Positions 45,601-58,256 of a DNA stretch of 64,000 nucleotides are shown piece after piece. The notes under the pieces are model-generated. The model did not search any database. It saw only the letters and a list, made by a program, of their open reading frames with translations, and was not told the origin of the DNA. Numbering within the stretch: position 1 is the stretch's first letter; each line of letters opens with the position of its first letter. Made by a program: the position numbers and the translations under genes. This stretch comes from Archivesica marissinica (Eukaryota > Mollusca > Bivalvia > Venerida > Vesicomyidae): assembly GCA_014843695.1 (NCBI GenBank), contig CM026394.1:39726368-39790367 (forward strand), read 5' to 3'.

Positions 45601-48600
45601 GAGGTATTTGTGAAATAGAATATATTTTATATTTGAAAATAGGCCCCCATTTTTAATTATAAATTGGCAGAAAAACCACAACACACTCATCAAAGAGGAG
45701 GTACTTGTGAAATATAATATATTTCATATTTGAAAATAAGCCCCCATTTTTAATTGTTAATAATAAATTGTATATCTGAAGCTCTTGAACAAAGCCCACT
45801 TGAAAATATGTATGTTTATCAGCAAGTATTCACATGACAAACGTTTGTCATTGGATATACATGTATGCCTTTCATTTTATAATTGCATGATATTGTATAA
45901 TATTATATTTGATAATTATAGTTTTTGCGTAGAGAGAGACAGGCTTAAGGAAGTTTAACCCTTTCTCTCATAGAAACACCTATTGACGCCATTACCAATA
46001 CGACATACATTGACAATGTATTAACCAAACCAATGTTCATAACCCTTTCCCTCATAGAAACACCTATTGATGCCATTACCAATACGACATACATTGACAA
46101 TGTAGTAGCCAAACCAATGCTTATAATAAAGGCCAGAATCTCATGTAGTCCCAGTCATATCTATGGAGGTGGGATAGATATGGCGACTACTTATCCACCG
46201 CATGATAGCTAAATGGCTGTCGTTTGTATGGAGATATAATAGTATACTAACCTAAATCTATATGAAGGAAAAGGTTAAACTAGCTTTTTGTGTGATATAC
46301 TTAAAAAGATAAAAACAACGCAAAACTACATGGATCTTATTATACCGTAAAACAAATAAATATAGGATCTTGCACTTATTGTGATTTTTGGAAACAAGTT
46401 TTGGATTTTTGCTATTAAGCGAGCCATTGTTTGTTATCACATTACCATATTGGTGTTTAATCGTATTTTTGCAAGCTACTATCATTTTGGTGCCAAATAT
46501 CGAAGCAAATTTTCATTCTGTCGCTAAATTGTCATGACATCACTGCGCAAAGCAGCGTTATAGTTATGTTTTAAACAGTGTTATAATTATTGCATCAAGA
46601 CTTCTGTTAAATCGTAGTTTGTCTTACCATTAACGTTATGTACCAATTCATATAGAAACATGCATACATTAAAGTTTAATTTATAAATTACAAGGATTAC
46701 TCTTCTCAACCAATCAGAATCCTTCCAGGTGTTATTACACGTGTTTGCATATATACATAATTATGATATGAGTGTATTACACTGGATACAGTAAAGTTGT
46801 GTGATATTATGAAATAGGCACGACCTTTGAACGGAGAAAGCCAATTGATTTAATTACTGAAATATACATCATAGAAGGAGTATGAATGACTACATCCCCG
46901 CGATACCAGCAAGGGGTTTGACATCTGAGGAAGATTAAGAGGATAATTTGTTTGTTTCAGTGTATGGTCAAATTAAATTTCACGGAATGAACATTGAAAG
47001 CAGTATATCACGTTGGCCATTATAGCTTATTATTATTATTTGATTTAAACATATTTATTCGACATCATATAACCTAATTTACTACAAATAATTATGTACA
47101 CAATAAATACAAGTGACTTGAAATGAAAGCTAAAAGCTTATTGAATTTCTCTCCACTTGGTCATTCACTTCACCCACTTGTATTTATTGTGTACGAAAAC
47201 AAAGGCAGGAAAATGTTTTATGATAGAAAACGATGCAACCGCGCGCTAAATGGCGCTAGAATGTCACTGTTAGACTACCAAAAATCAAAGTCACGTTCAA
47301 CCATCAAATCACGTCACTGACAGCCTGGGTCTGAAAACGTTCTCGTTGACAACATTTCAACATGCAGCGGCTAGATACCACACGTGCAAGGCAGTGAGAA
47401 CTGTGTGTGTTTTACGTTTATTTATCGTCGCTACTGGTTGCCCATATGAGCGACGTCTCTTGAAGAGATTAGATATTTTAGATTTTGGAGGATAGTGCAT
47501 GATACAGACAGAGACCCATTCCAGAATCTCCTCTGGTTCTTTTACGTGCATGGTGTAAGGCACCGATACGAGACCTCGGTTTAACGTCCCATCTGAAAGA
47601 CTGTTAATTTTATTAGGGTCAGACGGGGAATCGAACGTGAGAACTAATGTGTTATTGCATTGATATTTAATTAGGAACGAGAGACAAGAGGTGTTAATAG
47701 AAAACAAATATGCTGAGATGAGATCAACCTACATTAGTTTCTTGTGTGAATGCATCTGGATTTAGTGAAATAAGCATTATTAAAACTCTGCCAATTAATA
47801 AAGTTTGAATTGAATTGAATTGATTATGCATGTATTACTCTGTAAACATGTTACTTTAAATTGACAAATTCTCTTAACAGAAATTGGTGTTTAGGAAGCA
47901 TAAATCAAAGGCATGAATATTTGTTGGGGGGGATACTTGGATCATCATTGATGCCAAATCAGGGCAGGGCGTTCATTTTACCCGAGTTCCCGTGTTTTGA
48001 CGCATGAAAATCGGTAAAGACGCTTGTTTGACTCTTGGCGTAGTGGGTCAACAGACCTGGGACGATGAGTGGTCAAGCGTCATCGAACATTTCTCAACAG
48101 TGTAATTATCCTAATATGCCTGTCAAATGCGATCGGAGAGGGCGGAGTCCGTCTAAAAATTAACTCCGGCTTGGGCCAATGAACGAAGATGTCTGTAAAA
48201 TTTGCCAACAACCATAAGCCTAGATATAGTCTCGTAAAGTTGGAGCCAAATTTACATGAAAATACTCGTTTTCTTTTGATTTAATGAATATTTACTGTAA
48301 CTAAAATGTCATGCTTTTTATCTTATTGTTGATACCAAAATCATTTGGCCTAAATGTTCTATTTAAATATGTCCTTTCTCGACAACATTATACATAGATG
48401 AATTTCTCTGTTATTCCAGGAAGAGAAACTTCCAAAGAAAAAGAAGAAGAGGAAGACGAAGAAAGATAAAGAACAGTCCCCTATTGATCCCCCTATAGAC
48501 CCGGATGAGCCGCTCTATTGTTTGTGCCAACAAGTATCATACGGTGAAATGATAGGTTGTGATAACGATGGATGTGCAATAGAGTGGTTCCATTTTAATT

Positions 48601-48686
48601 GTGTTGGACTTACAAGCAAGCCAAAGGGGAAATGGTTTTGTCCGAAGTGTCGGGGAGATACGTGTAAAGTCATGCGGAAAATGTAG
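42498..48686 (+). CDS. ING1: Inhibitor of growth protein (ING1/ING2-like), four coding exons, 266 aa
   Basis: Exons 42498-42639, 43016-43231, 44484-44659 and 48420-48686 join in phases 1,1,0 to give 801 nt. Residues 1-115 form the ING N-terminal helical domain ([18 protein letters not shown], then [17 protein letters not shown]), which in relatives binds the Sin3-HDAC scaffold. Residues 120-198 are a charged linker with a Lys-rich nuclear-localisation-like stretch at 184-195. Residues 211-258 are a PHD finger with zinc ligands C212, C214, C225, C230, H236, C239, C252 and C255. H3K4me3-pocket residues correspond to Y211, M222, D226 and W234. The family reads H3K4me3 and recruits histone-modifying complexes. 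ING1 versus ING2 cannot be separated. Odd point: the protein ends eight residues after CRGD, so the polybasic tail of ING1/2 that binds phosphoinositides is almost absent. Confidence 0.93.
43016..43231 (+). CDS. ING1: ING gene, exon 2
   Basis: Acceptor tgtactttcag, donor TTTG|GTAAAT. Encodes the long second helix region with [16 protein letters not shown]. Confidence 0.9.
43462..44060 (-). pseudogene. Non-LTR retrotransposon reverse-transcriptase remnant in ING intron 2
   Basis: The minus strand encodes, in broken frames, [19 protein letters not shown] and NYRPISLTS (about 44010-43920). After frameshifts it encodes [31 protein letters not shown] and YIND (43710-43469). These are the ordered blocks of a LINE (CR1/Jockey-like) reverse transcriptase. 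At least two frameshifts and truncation at both ends; the catalytic FADD block is missing. Confidence 0.85.
44484..44659 (+). CDS. ING1: ING gene, exon 3 (linker)
   Basis: Acceptor tgttatgtttcag, donor GAGGAG|GTATTT. Encodes the charged linker ending in HDTLIKEE. Its last 35 bases and donor recur twice downstream. Confidence 0.85.
44625..45775 (+). repeat. Tandem triplication of the ING exon 3 end plus donor site
   Basis: The block ggcagaaaaaccacgacaca, ctcatcaaagaggaggt and then a gaaaatagcccccatttt intronic part occurs three times. The first copy starts at 44625 and is split by the MITE at 44686-45502. The second and third start at 45569 and 45666, 97 bp apart. Each copy retains GAG|GTATTT or GAG|GTACTT. 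Confidence 0.9.
44686..45502. mobile_element. Pogo/Tigger-like MITE in ING intron 3
   Basis: The ends are cagtaaaaaccctctctgcg and, in reverse, cagtaaaacccctataataa, flanked by TA at 44684-44685 and 45503-45504. TA duplication and CAGTA ends fit the Tc1/mariner-pogo group. Internal gaccaccccgcta motifs recur near both ends. No transposase. It begins 26 bp after the exon 3 donor. Confidence 0.8.
45957..46125. repeat. 84-bp tandem duplication in ING intron 3
   Basis: Two copies start at 45957 and 46041 (aaccctttctctcatagaaa / aaccctttccctcatagaaa) and differ at only a few positions. Confidence 0.9.
46245..46815. repeat. Dispersed repeat shared with 25590-25812
   Basis: Blocks atctatatgaaggaaaaggt, caatcagaatccttccaggt and gtgtattacactggatac match the repeat in intron 5 of the membrane gene, with about 400 bp of extra internal DNA here. 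Confidence 0.6.
46816..47404. other. ING intron 3 sequence, no feature seen
   Basis: AT-rich DNA without a supported gene or repeat. Confidence 0.45.
47405..47638 (-). mobile_element. tRNA-Thr-headed SINE (family A), reverse, 5'-truncated
   Basis: Tail gtttatttatcgtcgct at the left, body gacccattccagaatctcct, and only the box B part of the head at the right. Typical 5' truncation. In ING intron 3. Confidence 0.83.
47639..48419. other. ING intron 3 right part, no feature seen
   Basis: No repeat or exon recognised before the exon 4 acceptor. Confidence 0.45.
48420..48686 (+). CDS. ING1: ING gene, exon 4 (PHD finger)
   Basis: Acceptor ctgttattccag, stop TAG at 48684-48686. Encodes the lysine-rich stretch and the whole PHD finger. 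Confidence 0.93.
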   Translation, partial: EEKLPKKKKKRKTKKDKEQSPIDPPIDPDEPLYCLCQQVSYGEMIGCDNDGCAIEWFHFNCVGLTSKPKGKWFCPKCRGDTCKVMRKM

Positions 48687-49840
48687 CAAGTACTGTTCGC
48701 GGAATAACTATATACTGGTACTTAATGGCATTAAGATTCAAAGTGCAAGGTGTTGTTGATACATACGTCCTGGTGAATATGCAAATTTAGCAAAAATGAA
48801 GATGTGCTTGACAGACTCTTGTTATTTGATTTTGCTTATCATCGGATCCCATCGTACGTTTGTCCGGCAACAATTCAATCACGGTCTCGCTAGATTAGTT
48901 CATTCTGATTTGGTTCTGACAAGGCACCGTTGCAAGTTTTCACCCAATGTCAGCTCATATCCTTTCCATAACCAAATCTACGTTTAGAAACTAGAAAGCA
49001 CTGGATTTTGTGAAAGTTTTATTCGGCAATTATCTGTCTTGATGGTTATTTATTTAATATTTATAAAATCATCACTAACTTTACAACATCCAACACTGGA
49101 TTAAAATTTAATTCATTTTTCTCCTTTAAAGAAAACAACATCAGTTACATGTTAAATATACATGTAGGGTTTTAATGATGACCTTGTGGTCTCTATAGAG
49201 CAACGTCTATATGCGGCCCTACGTTTGTCACAATGTGTATGTTTGATGAATCAGGGCTCACGCTAGAGGGCGATTTGGGCGAAATGGTCGCTTTACTGCG
49301 ACTTCGCCGACAATAGACAACTTGCTAATTAATGGTAATCCGTATGTCACTAAATTTTGAGTCTCGAAATTACACCTGGTGAAATACCGCCCGCGAGGCA
49401 TACGTTAATCTCCCCCAGACATCCGGATAATAAACATAATACAATCAACATGTAACGCCAATCAGCAATGCCGATGTAAATCATCTTGACATAATTCACA
49501 GCCTAATTAACATAAATAGCCAGATGATATTAAATGCAAATATGTTGTATGGCACAAGAAACCAATTTATAACAATCGATGTTCAAATACAGGTAACATA
49601 GATAATTGCCAATTTAGCTAGTCTAGCTTGAGCCCTGGGTCAGAATTCTCGCTTTCTTTCAAATGCTTACCAGTTGTCTATGTAAACACAAGCTGGGTGA
49701 CAAGTCAAATCTCTGAAAATACTGATGTCATAAACGACCAAAATTATGTATTTGATAAAGTCAATAATGTTGGCGAGACGTTTCAAACGTTCTTTCATAA
49801 ACATCTGTTTATGTATTTCCCAAAGCAAGTCACAACTTTT
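48687..49840. other. ING 3' untranslated and intergenic DNA
   Basis: No coding segment. An AATAAA lies near 49428, too far from the stop to call as the polyadenylation signal with confidence. Confidence 0.4.
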
Positions 49841-49841
49841 T

Positions 49842-50022
49842 CCGGAGTTCGAGCCCCGCTGGAGCCGTTACGATTGTGTCCTTAGGCAAGGCATTTAAAT
49901 TCCACATGCCTCTTCTCTCTCCCTCGTGGCGATGGATTCCATCAGGAATGAGGTCTCGAGAGTGATTATTATAAGTTATAAGAACTTGTTTCGCAATCGA
50001 GCTAAATAAATTTGTATAAACT
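49842..50022 (+). mobile_element. tRNA-headed SINE (family B), 5'-truncated
   Basis: Starts at box B (ccggagttcgagccccgct) and continues through gcgatggattccatcaggaa to the tail gtttcgcaatcgagctaaat. Opposite orientation to the copies at 11.4 and 14.4 kb. Confidence 0.8.
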
Positions 50023-50262
50023 AACTTTTTCCATTGGTAACATATTGAGTTGAATTTTCAGGATTTCTTTTTGAGAAATTGTGCTATAGACCTGGTATAT
50101 TAACTCGCAGGAACTTTTATCCAAAAGATACCGAAACCAATGTGTATACGACACCAATAGCCCTCTCCCTCTATCCTATGAATCTCCCCCTCTATTAGAA
50201 AAATCTACGTTTATTCAAATTGAGGGGGGGGATCTTGGATAAAGGTTTAAAGTTTAAACTTT

Positions 50263-50480
50263 ATTTATTTTACAACGATTGCGAAGCAAGTTTTAACAAC
50301 TTATATTAATCACTCTTGTTGGCGCGGATGAAAGCGTAAATGTGATCATTCGTGTGGGAGGAAACCGGGGTACCCGGAGAAAACCCACCTGTCCGATCTG
50401 GCGATCACCGTACCATCTCACATACTTCCCAGTCCGAGGAACGAACTCGGATTGCATTGGTGAGAGGTACAGGGTTATTG
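50263..50480 (-). mobile_element. SINE (family C), reverse
   Basis: The tail at left (gcgaagcaagttttaacaac) is closely related to the family B tail. The head and body differ: aacccacctgtccgatctgg, then ccgaggaacgaactcggatt, whose reverse strand is a box B-like motif. Confidence 0.65.
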
Positions 50481-50581
50481 GCATGTCCGAGTGCCCGTTT
50501 TCATGTGTCGCTGGCTATATATTATAGCATATTTTGCTAAGCACGTGTTCATGTAGATTTATTGATCTTATCTCGGTAATG

Positions 50582-50835
50582 GTCCGCCTCCGTGGTCGAG
50601 TGGTTACGGTCGCTGACTTGTATACCACTGTATCATCACTGATGGTCACGGGTTCGAACCCCGCTCAGACTGTGTCTCATTTATATGAAAAAGTTGGCAG
50701 TTTCTTACGGAGGTTGGTGCACCCAAGTACTGGTTAACCGCTGGAGCCTGCCCAGGAAAGGTGTTGTTAGGTAAACTGCCGGCCGGCGATATAGCCCAAA
50801 ATGGTGCTGATGCAGGCGTAAAACCCGAAATATAA
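50582..50835 (+). mobile_element. tRNA-headed SINE (family D)
   Basis: Head ccgcctccgtggtcgagtgg with box B cgggttcgaaccccgct. The body has gtactggttaaccgctgg and gcctgcccaggaaagg, and the 3' end is caggcgtaaaacccgaaata. Full-length copy. Confidence 0.78.
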
Positions 50836-51178
50836 CCTATACATAAATTATCTCGATAAAGAATGTTTGGAGCCTAATACCGGTATTTCACTACAGGGAT
50901 GGGTGCGCACTTAGTAGCAGCTCTGGAGGCCTTTTTGAAGGTGACAATTGTCCGGGCGCCGGCGGTGTTCTAGTCCAGCTGGTTCTACTTAGCCACAGTT
51001 GATATAAAAAAGGGAGTTTTGTGTTGTTCGGTTTTAGCACAGCAAGGCAGCCTATTGTTGTTTGTGGCCTGAGTTAGAAATGTTACTAGTTTCAAAGTTT
51101 ATACAATGAACGCGTTTAACTCTACGTTTCAGTTCAGGTCTGACCAAGTAGTCACATGTGAATACTACCGCAACCATA
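50836..51178. other. Non-coding stretch, no feature seen
   Basis: Unique-looking DNA before the 26-bp array. Confidence 0.45.
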
Positions 51179-54100
51179 ACCCCATTATCTTATACAGATA
51201 CATTAGCTTGTTATCTTATACAGATACGTTAGCTTGTTATCTTATACAGATACGTTAGCTTGTTATCTTATACAGATACATTAGCTTGTTATCTTATACA
51301 GATACGTTAGCTTGTTATCTTATACAGATACGTTAGCTTGTTATCTTATACATATACGTTAGCTTGTTATCTTATACAGATACGTTAGCTTGTTATCTTA
51401 TACAGATACGTTAGCTTGTTATCTTATACAGATACGTTAGCTTGTTATCTTATACAGATACGTTAGCTTGTTATCTTATACAGATACGTTAGCTTGTTAT
51501 CTTATACAGATACGTTAGCTTGTTATCTTATACAGATACGTTAGCTTGTTATCTTATACAGATACGTTAGCTTGTTATCTTATACAGATACGTTAGCTTG
51601 TTATCTTATACAGATACGTTAGCTTGTTATCTTATACAGATACGTTAGCTTGTTATCTTATACAGATACGTTAGCTTGTTATCTTATACAGATACGTTAG
51701 CTTGTTATCTTATACAGATACGTTAGCTTGTTATCTTATACAGATACGTTAGCTTGTTATCTTATACAGATACGTTAGCTTGTTATCTTATACAGATACG
51801 TTAGCTTGTTATCTTATACAGATACGTTAGCTTGTTATCTTATACAGATACGTTAGCTTGTTATCTTATACAGATACATTAGCTTGTTATCTTATACAGA
51901 TACGTTAGCTTGTTATCTTATACAGATACGTTAGCTTGTTATCTTATACAGATACGTTAGCTTGTTATCTTATACAGATACGTTAGCTTGTTATCTTATA
52001 CAGATACGTTAGCTTGTTATCTTATACAGATACGTTAGCTTGTTATCTTATACAGATACATTAGCTTGTTATCTTATACAGATACATTAGCTTGTTATCT
52101 TATACAGATACATTAGCTTGTTATCTTATACAGATACGTTAGCTTGTTATCTTATACATATACATTAGCTTGTTATCTTATACATATACATTAGCTTGTT
52201 ATCTTATACATATACATTAGCTTGTTATCTTATACATATACATTAGCTTGTTATCTTATACAGATACATTAGCTTGTTATCTTATACAGATATACATTAG
52301 CTTGTTATCTTATACAGATACGTTAGCTTGTTATCTTATACAGATATACATTAGCTTGTTATCTTATACAGATATACATTAGCTTGTTATCTTATACAGA
52401 TACGTTAGCTTGTTATCTTATACAGATACGTTAGCTTGTTATCTTATACAGATACGTTAGCTTGTTATCTTATACATATACATTAGCTTGTTATCTTATA
52501 CAGATATGTTAGCTTGTTATCTTATACAGATACGTTAGCTTGTTATCTTATACATATACATTAGCTTGTTATCTTATACATATACGTTAGCTTGTTATCT
52601 TATACAGATACATTAGCTTGTTATCTTATACAGATATGTTAGCTTGTTATCTTATACAGATACGTTAGCTTGTTATCTTATACAGATATGTTAGCTTATC
52701 TTATACATACACGTTAGCTTGTTATCTTATACAGATACGTTAGCTTGTTATCTTATACAGATACGTTAGCTTATACAGATACATTAGCTTGTTATCTTAT
52801 ACATATACGTTAGCTTGTTATCTTATACATATACGTTAGCTTGTTATCTTATACAGATACGTTAGCTTGTTATCTTATACAGATACGTTAGCTTGTTATC
52901 TTATACAGATACGTTAGCTTGTTATCTTATACATATACGTTAGCTTGTTATCTTATACAGATACATTAGCTTGTTATCTTATACAGATATACATTAGCTT
53001 GTTATCTTATACAGATACGTTAGCTTGTTATCTTATACATATACGTTAGCTTGTTATCTTATACAGATACGTTAGCTTGTTATCTTATACAGATACGTTA
53101 GCTTGTTATCTTATACAGATACGTTAGCTTGTTATCTTATACAGATACGTTAGCTTGTTATCTTATACATATACATTAGCTTGTTATCTTATACAGATAC
53201 GTTAGCTTGTTATCTTATACAGATACGTTAGCTTGTTATCTTATACATATACGTTAGCTTGTTATCTTATACAGATACGTTAGCTTGTTATCTTATACAG
53301 ATACGTTAGCTTGTTATCTTATACAGATACGTTAGCTTGTTATCTTATACAGATACATTAGCTTGTTATCTTATACAGATACGTTAGCTTGTTATCTTAT
53401 ACAGATACGTTAGCTTGTTATCTTATACAGATACGTTAGCTTGTTATCTTATACAGATAGTTACTTATACAATACTTAGCTTGTTATCTTATACAGATAC
53501 GTTAGCTTGTTATCTTATACAGATACGTTAGCTTGTTATCTTATACAGATACATTAGCTTGTTATCTTATACAGATACGTTAGCTTGTTATCTTATACAT
53601 ATACGTTAGCTTGTTATCTTATACAGATACGTTAGCTTGTTATCTTATACATATACGTTAGCTTGTTATCTTATACAGATACGTTAGCTTGTTATCTTAT
53701 ACAGATACGTTAGCTTGTTATCTTATACAGATACATTAGCTTGTTATCTTATACAGATACGTTAGCTTGTTATCTTATACAGATACGTTAGCTTGTTATC
53801 TTATACAGATACGTTAGCTTGTTATCTTATACATATACGTTAGCTTGTTATCTTATACATATACGTTAGCTTGTTATCTTATACAGATACGTTAGCTTGT
53901 TATCTTATACAGATACGTTAGCTTGTTATCTTATACAGATACGTTAGCTTGTTATCTTATACATATACGTTAGCTTGTTATCTTATACAGATACGTTAGC
54001 TTGTTATCTTATACAGATACGTTAGCTTGTTATCTTATACAGATACGTTAGCTTGTTATCTTATACAGATACGTTAGCTTGTTATCTTATACAGATACGT

Positions 54101-57100
54101 TAGCTTATCTTATACATATACGTTAGCTTGTTATCTTATACAGATACGTTAGCTTGTTATCTTATACAGATACGTTAGCTTATACAGATACATTAGCTTG
54201 TTATCTTATACATATACGTTAGCTTGTTATCTTATACATATACGTTAGCTTGTTATCTTATACAGATACGTTAGCTTGTTATCTTATACATATACATTAG
54301 CTTGTTATCTTATACAGATACGTTAGCTTGTTATCTTATACATATACGTTAGCTTGTTATCTTATACATATACATTAGCTTGTTATCTTATACAGATACG
54401 TTAGCTTGTTATCTTATACAGATACGTTAGCTTGTTATCTTATACATATACATTAGCTTGTTATCTTATACAGATACGTTAGCTTGTTATCTTATACAGA
54501 TACATTAGCTTGTTATCTTATACAGATACGTTAGCTTGTTATCTTATACAGATACGTTAGCTTGTTATCTTATACAGATACGTTAGCTTATCTTATACAT
54601 ATACGTTAGCTTGTTATCTTATACAGATACGTTAGCTTGTTATCTTATACAGATACGTTAGCTTATACAGATACATTAGCTTGTTATCTTATACATATAC
54701 GTTAGCTTGTTATCTTATACATATACGTTAGCTTGTTATCTTATACAGATACGTTAGCTTGTTATCTTATACATATACATTAGCTTGTTATCTTATACAT
54801 ATACATTAGCTTGTTATCTTATACATATACATTAGCTTGTTATCTTATACATATACATTAGCTTGTTATCTTATACAGATATACATTAGCTTGTTATCTT
54901 ATACATATACGTTAGCTTGTTATCTTATACATATACGTTAGCTTGTTATCTTATACAGATATACATTAGCTTGTTATCTTATACAGATACGTTAGCTTGT
55001 TATCTTATACATATACGTTAGCTTGTTATCTTATACATATACATTAGCTTGTTATCTTATACAGATACGTTAGCTTGTTATCTTATACAGATACGTTAGC
55101 TTGTTATCTTATACATATACATTAGCTTGTTATCTTATACAGATACGTTAGCTTGTTATCTTATACAGATACGTTAGCTTGTTATCTTATACATATACAT
55201 TAGCTTGTTATCTTATACAGATACGTTAGCTTGTTATCTTATACAGATACGTTAGCTTGTTATCTTATACATATACATTAGCTTGTTATCTTATACAGAT
55301 ATGTTAGCTTGTTATCTTATACAGATACGTTAGCTTGTTATCTTATACAGATATGTTAGCTTATCTTATACATACACGTTAGCTTGTTATCTTATACAGA
55401 TACGTTAGCTTGTTATCTTATACAGATACGTTAGCTTATACAGATACATTAGCTTGTTATCTTATACATATACGTTAGCTTGTTATCTTATACATATATG
55501 TTAGCTTGTTATCTTATACAGATACGTTAGCTTGTTATCTTATACAGATACATTAGCTTGTTATCTTATACATATACGTTAGCTTGTTATCTTATACAGA
55601 TACGTTAGCTTGTTATCTTATACAGATACGTTAGCTTGTTATCTTATACAGATACGTTAGCTTGTTATCTTATACAGATACTTAGCTTGTTATCTTATAC
55701 AGATACGTTAGCTTGTTATCTTATACAGATACATTAGCTTGTTATCTTATACAGATACGTTAGCTTGTTATCTTATACAGATACGTTAGCTTGTTATCTT
55801 ATACAGATACGTTAGCTTGTTATCTTATACATATACGTTAGCTTGTTATCTTATACATATACGTTAGCTTGTTATCTTATACAGATACGTTAGCTTGTTA
55901 TCTTATACAGATACGTTAGCTTGTTATCTTATACAGATACGTTAGCTTGTTATCTTATACATATACGTTAGCTTGTTATCTTATACAGATACGTTAGCTT
56001 GTTATCTTATACAGATACATTAGCTTGTTATCTTATACAGATATGTTAGCTTGTTATCTTATACAGATACGTTAGCTTGTTATCTTATACAGATATGTTA
56101 GCTTATCTTATACATATACGTTAGCTTGTTATCTTATACAGATACGTTAGCTTGTTATCTTATACAGATACGTTAGCTTATACAGATACATTAGCTTGTT
56201 ATCTTATACATATACGTTAGCTTGTTATCTTATACATATATGTTAGCTTGTTATCTTATACAGATACGTTAGCTTGTTATCTTATACATATACATTAGCT
56301 TGTTATCTTATACATATACATTAGCTTGTTATCTTATACATATACATTAGCTTGTTATCTTATACATATACATTAGCTTGTTATCTTATACAGATATACA
56401 TTAGCTTGTTATCTTATACATATACGTTAGCTTGTTATCTTATACATATACGTTAGCTTGTTATCTTATACATATACGTTAGCTTGTTATCTTATACAGA
56501 TATACATTAGCTTGTTATCTTATACAGATACGTTAGCTTGTTATCTTATACAGATACGTTAGCTTGTTATCTTATACATATACATTAGCTTGTTATCTTA
56601 TACAGATACGTTAGCTTGTTATCTTATACATATACGTTAGCTTGTTATCTTATACATATACATTAGCTTGTTATCTTATACAGATACGTTAGCTTGTTAT
56701 CTTATACAGATACGTTAGCTTGTTATCTTATACATATACATTAGCTTGTTATCTTATACAGATACGTTAGCTTGTTATCTTATACAGATACGTTAGCTTG
56801 TTATCTTATACATATACATTAGCTTGTTATCTTATACAGATATGTTAGCTTGTTATCTTATACAGATACGTTAGCTTGTTATCTTATACATATACATTAG
56901 CTTGTTATCTTATACAGATATGTTAGCTTGTTATCTTATACAGATACGTTAGCTTGTTATCTTATACAGATATGTTAGCTTATCTTATACATATACGTTA
57001 GCTTGTTATCTTATACAGATACGTTAGCTTGTTATCTTATACAGATACGTTAGCTTATACAGATACATTAGCTTGTTATCTTATACATATACGTTAGCTT

Positions 57101-57256
57101 GTTATCTTATACAGATACGTTAGCTTGTTATCTTATACAGATACGTTAGCTTGTTATCTTATACAGATACATTAGCTTGTTATCTTATACATATACGTTA
57201 GCTTGTTATCTTATACATATACGTTAGCTTGTTATCTTATACAGATACGTTAGCTT
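51179..57256. repeat. 26-bp minisatellite array, left part
   Basis: About 233 copies of ttatcttatacagatacg plus ttagcttg. Common variants are cagata/catata and acgtt/acatt/atgtt. Shortened units (ttagcttatacagatac, ttagcttatcttataca) recur in the same order in several blocks (near 52.7, 54.1, 54.6, 55.4, 56.1 and 57.0 kb), giving a higher-order structure. Confidence 0.98.
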
Positions 57257-58256
57257 NNNNNNNNNNNNNNNNNNNNNNNNNNNNNNNNNNNNNNNNNNNN
57301 NNNNNNNNNNNNNNNNNNNNNNNNNNNNNNNNNNNNNNNNNNNNNNNNNNNNNNNNNNNNNNNNNNNNNNNNNNNNNNNNNNNNNNNNNNNNNNNNNNNN
57401 NNNNNNNNNNNNNNNNNNNNNNNNNNNNNNNNNNNNNNNNNNNNNNNNNNNNNNNNNNNNNNNNNNNNNNNNNNNNNNNNNNNNNNNNNNNNNNNNNNNN
57501 NNNNNNNNNNNNNNNNNNNNNNNNNNNNNNNNNNNNNNNNNNNNNNNNNNNNNNNNNNNNNNNNNNNNNNNNNNNNNNNNNNNNNNNNNNNNNNNNNNNN
57601 NNNNNNNNNNNNNNNNNNNNNNNNNNNNNNNNNNNNNNNNNNNNNNNNNNNNNNNNNNNNNNNNNNNNNNNNNNNNNNNNNNNNNNNNNNNNNNNNNNNN
57701 NNNNNNNNNNNNNNNNNNNNNNNNNNNNNNNNNNNNNNNNNNNNNNNNNNNNNNNNNNNNNNNNNNNNNNNNNNNNNNNNNNNNNNNNNNNNNNNNNNNN
57801 NNNNNNNNNNNNNNNNNNNNNNNNNNNNNNNNNNNNNNNNNNNNNNNNNNNNNNNNNNNNNNNNNNNNNNNNNNNNNNNNNNNNNNNNNNNNNNNNNNNN
57901 NNNNNNNNNNNNNNNNNNNNNNNNNNNNNNNNNNNNNNNNNNNNNNNNNNNNNNNNNNNNNNNNNNNNNNNNNNNNNNNNNNNNNNNNNNNNNNNNNNNN
58001 NNNNNNNNNNNNNNNNNNNNNNNNNNNNNNNNNNNNNNNNNNNNNNNNNNNNNNNNNNNNNNNNNNNNNNNNNNNNNNNNNNNNNNNNNNNNNNNNNNNN
58101 NNNNNNNNNNNNNNNNNNNNNNNNNNNNNNNNNNNNNNNNNNNNNNNNNNNNNNNNNNNNNNNNNNNNNNNNNNNNNNNNNNNNNNNNNNNNNNNNNNNN
58201 NNNNNNNNNNNNNNNNNNNNNNNNNNNNNNNNNNNNNNNNNNNNNNNNNNNNNNNN
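57257..58256. other. Assembly gap (1000 N)
   Basis: Exactly 1000 undetermined bases inside the 26-bp array. The same unit is on both sides, so the real array length is unknown. Confidence 0.99.
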
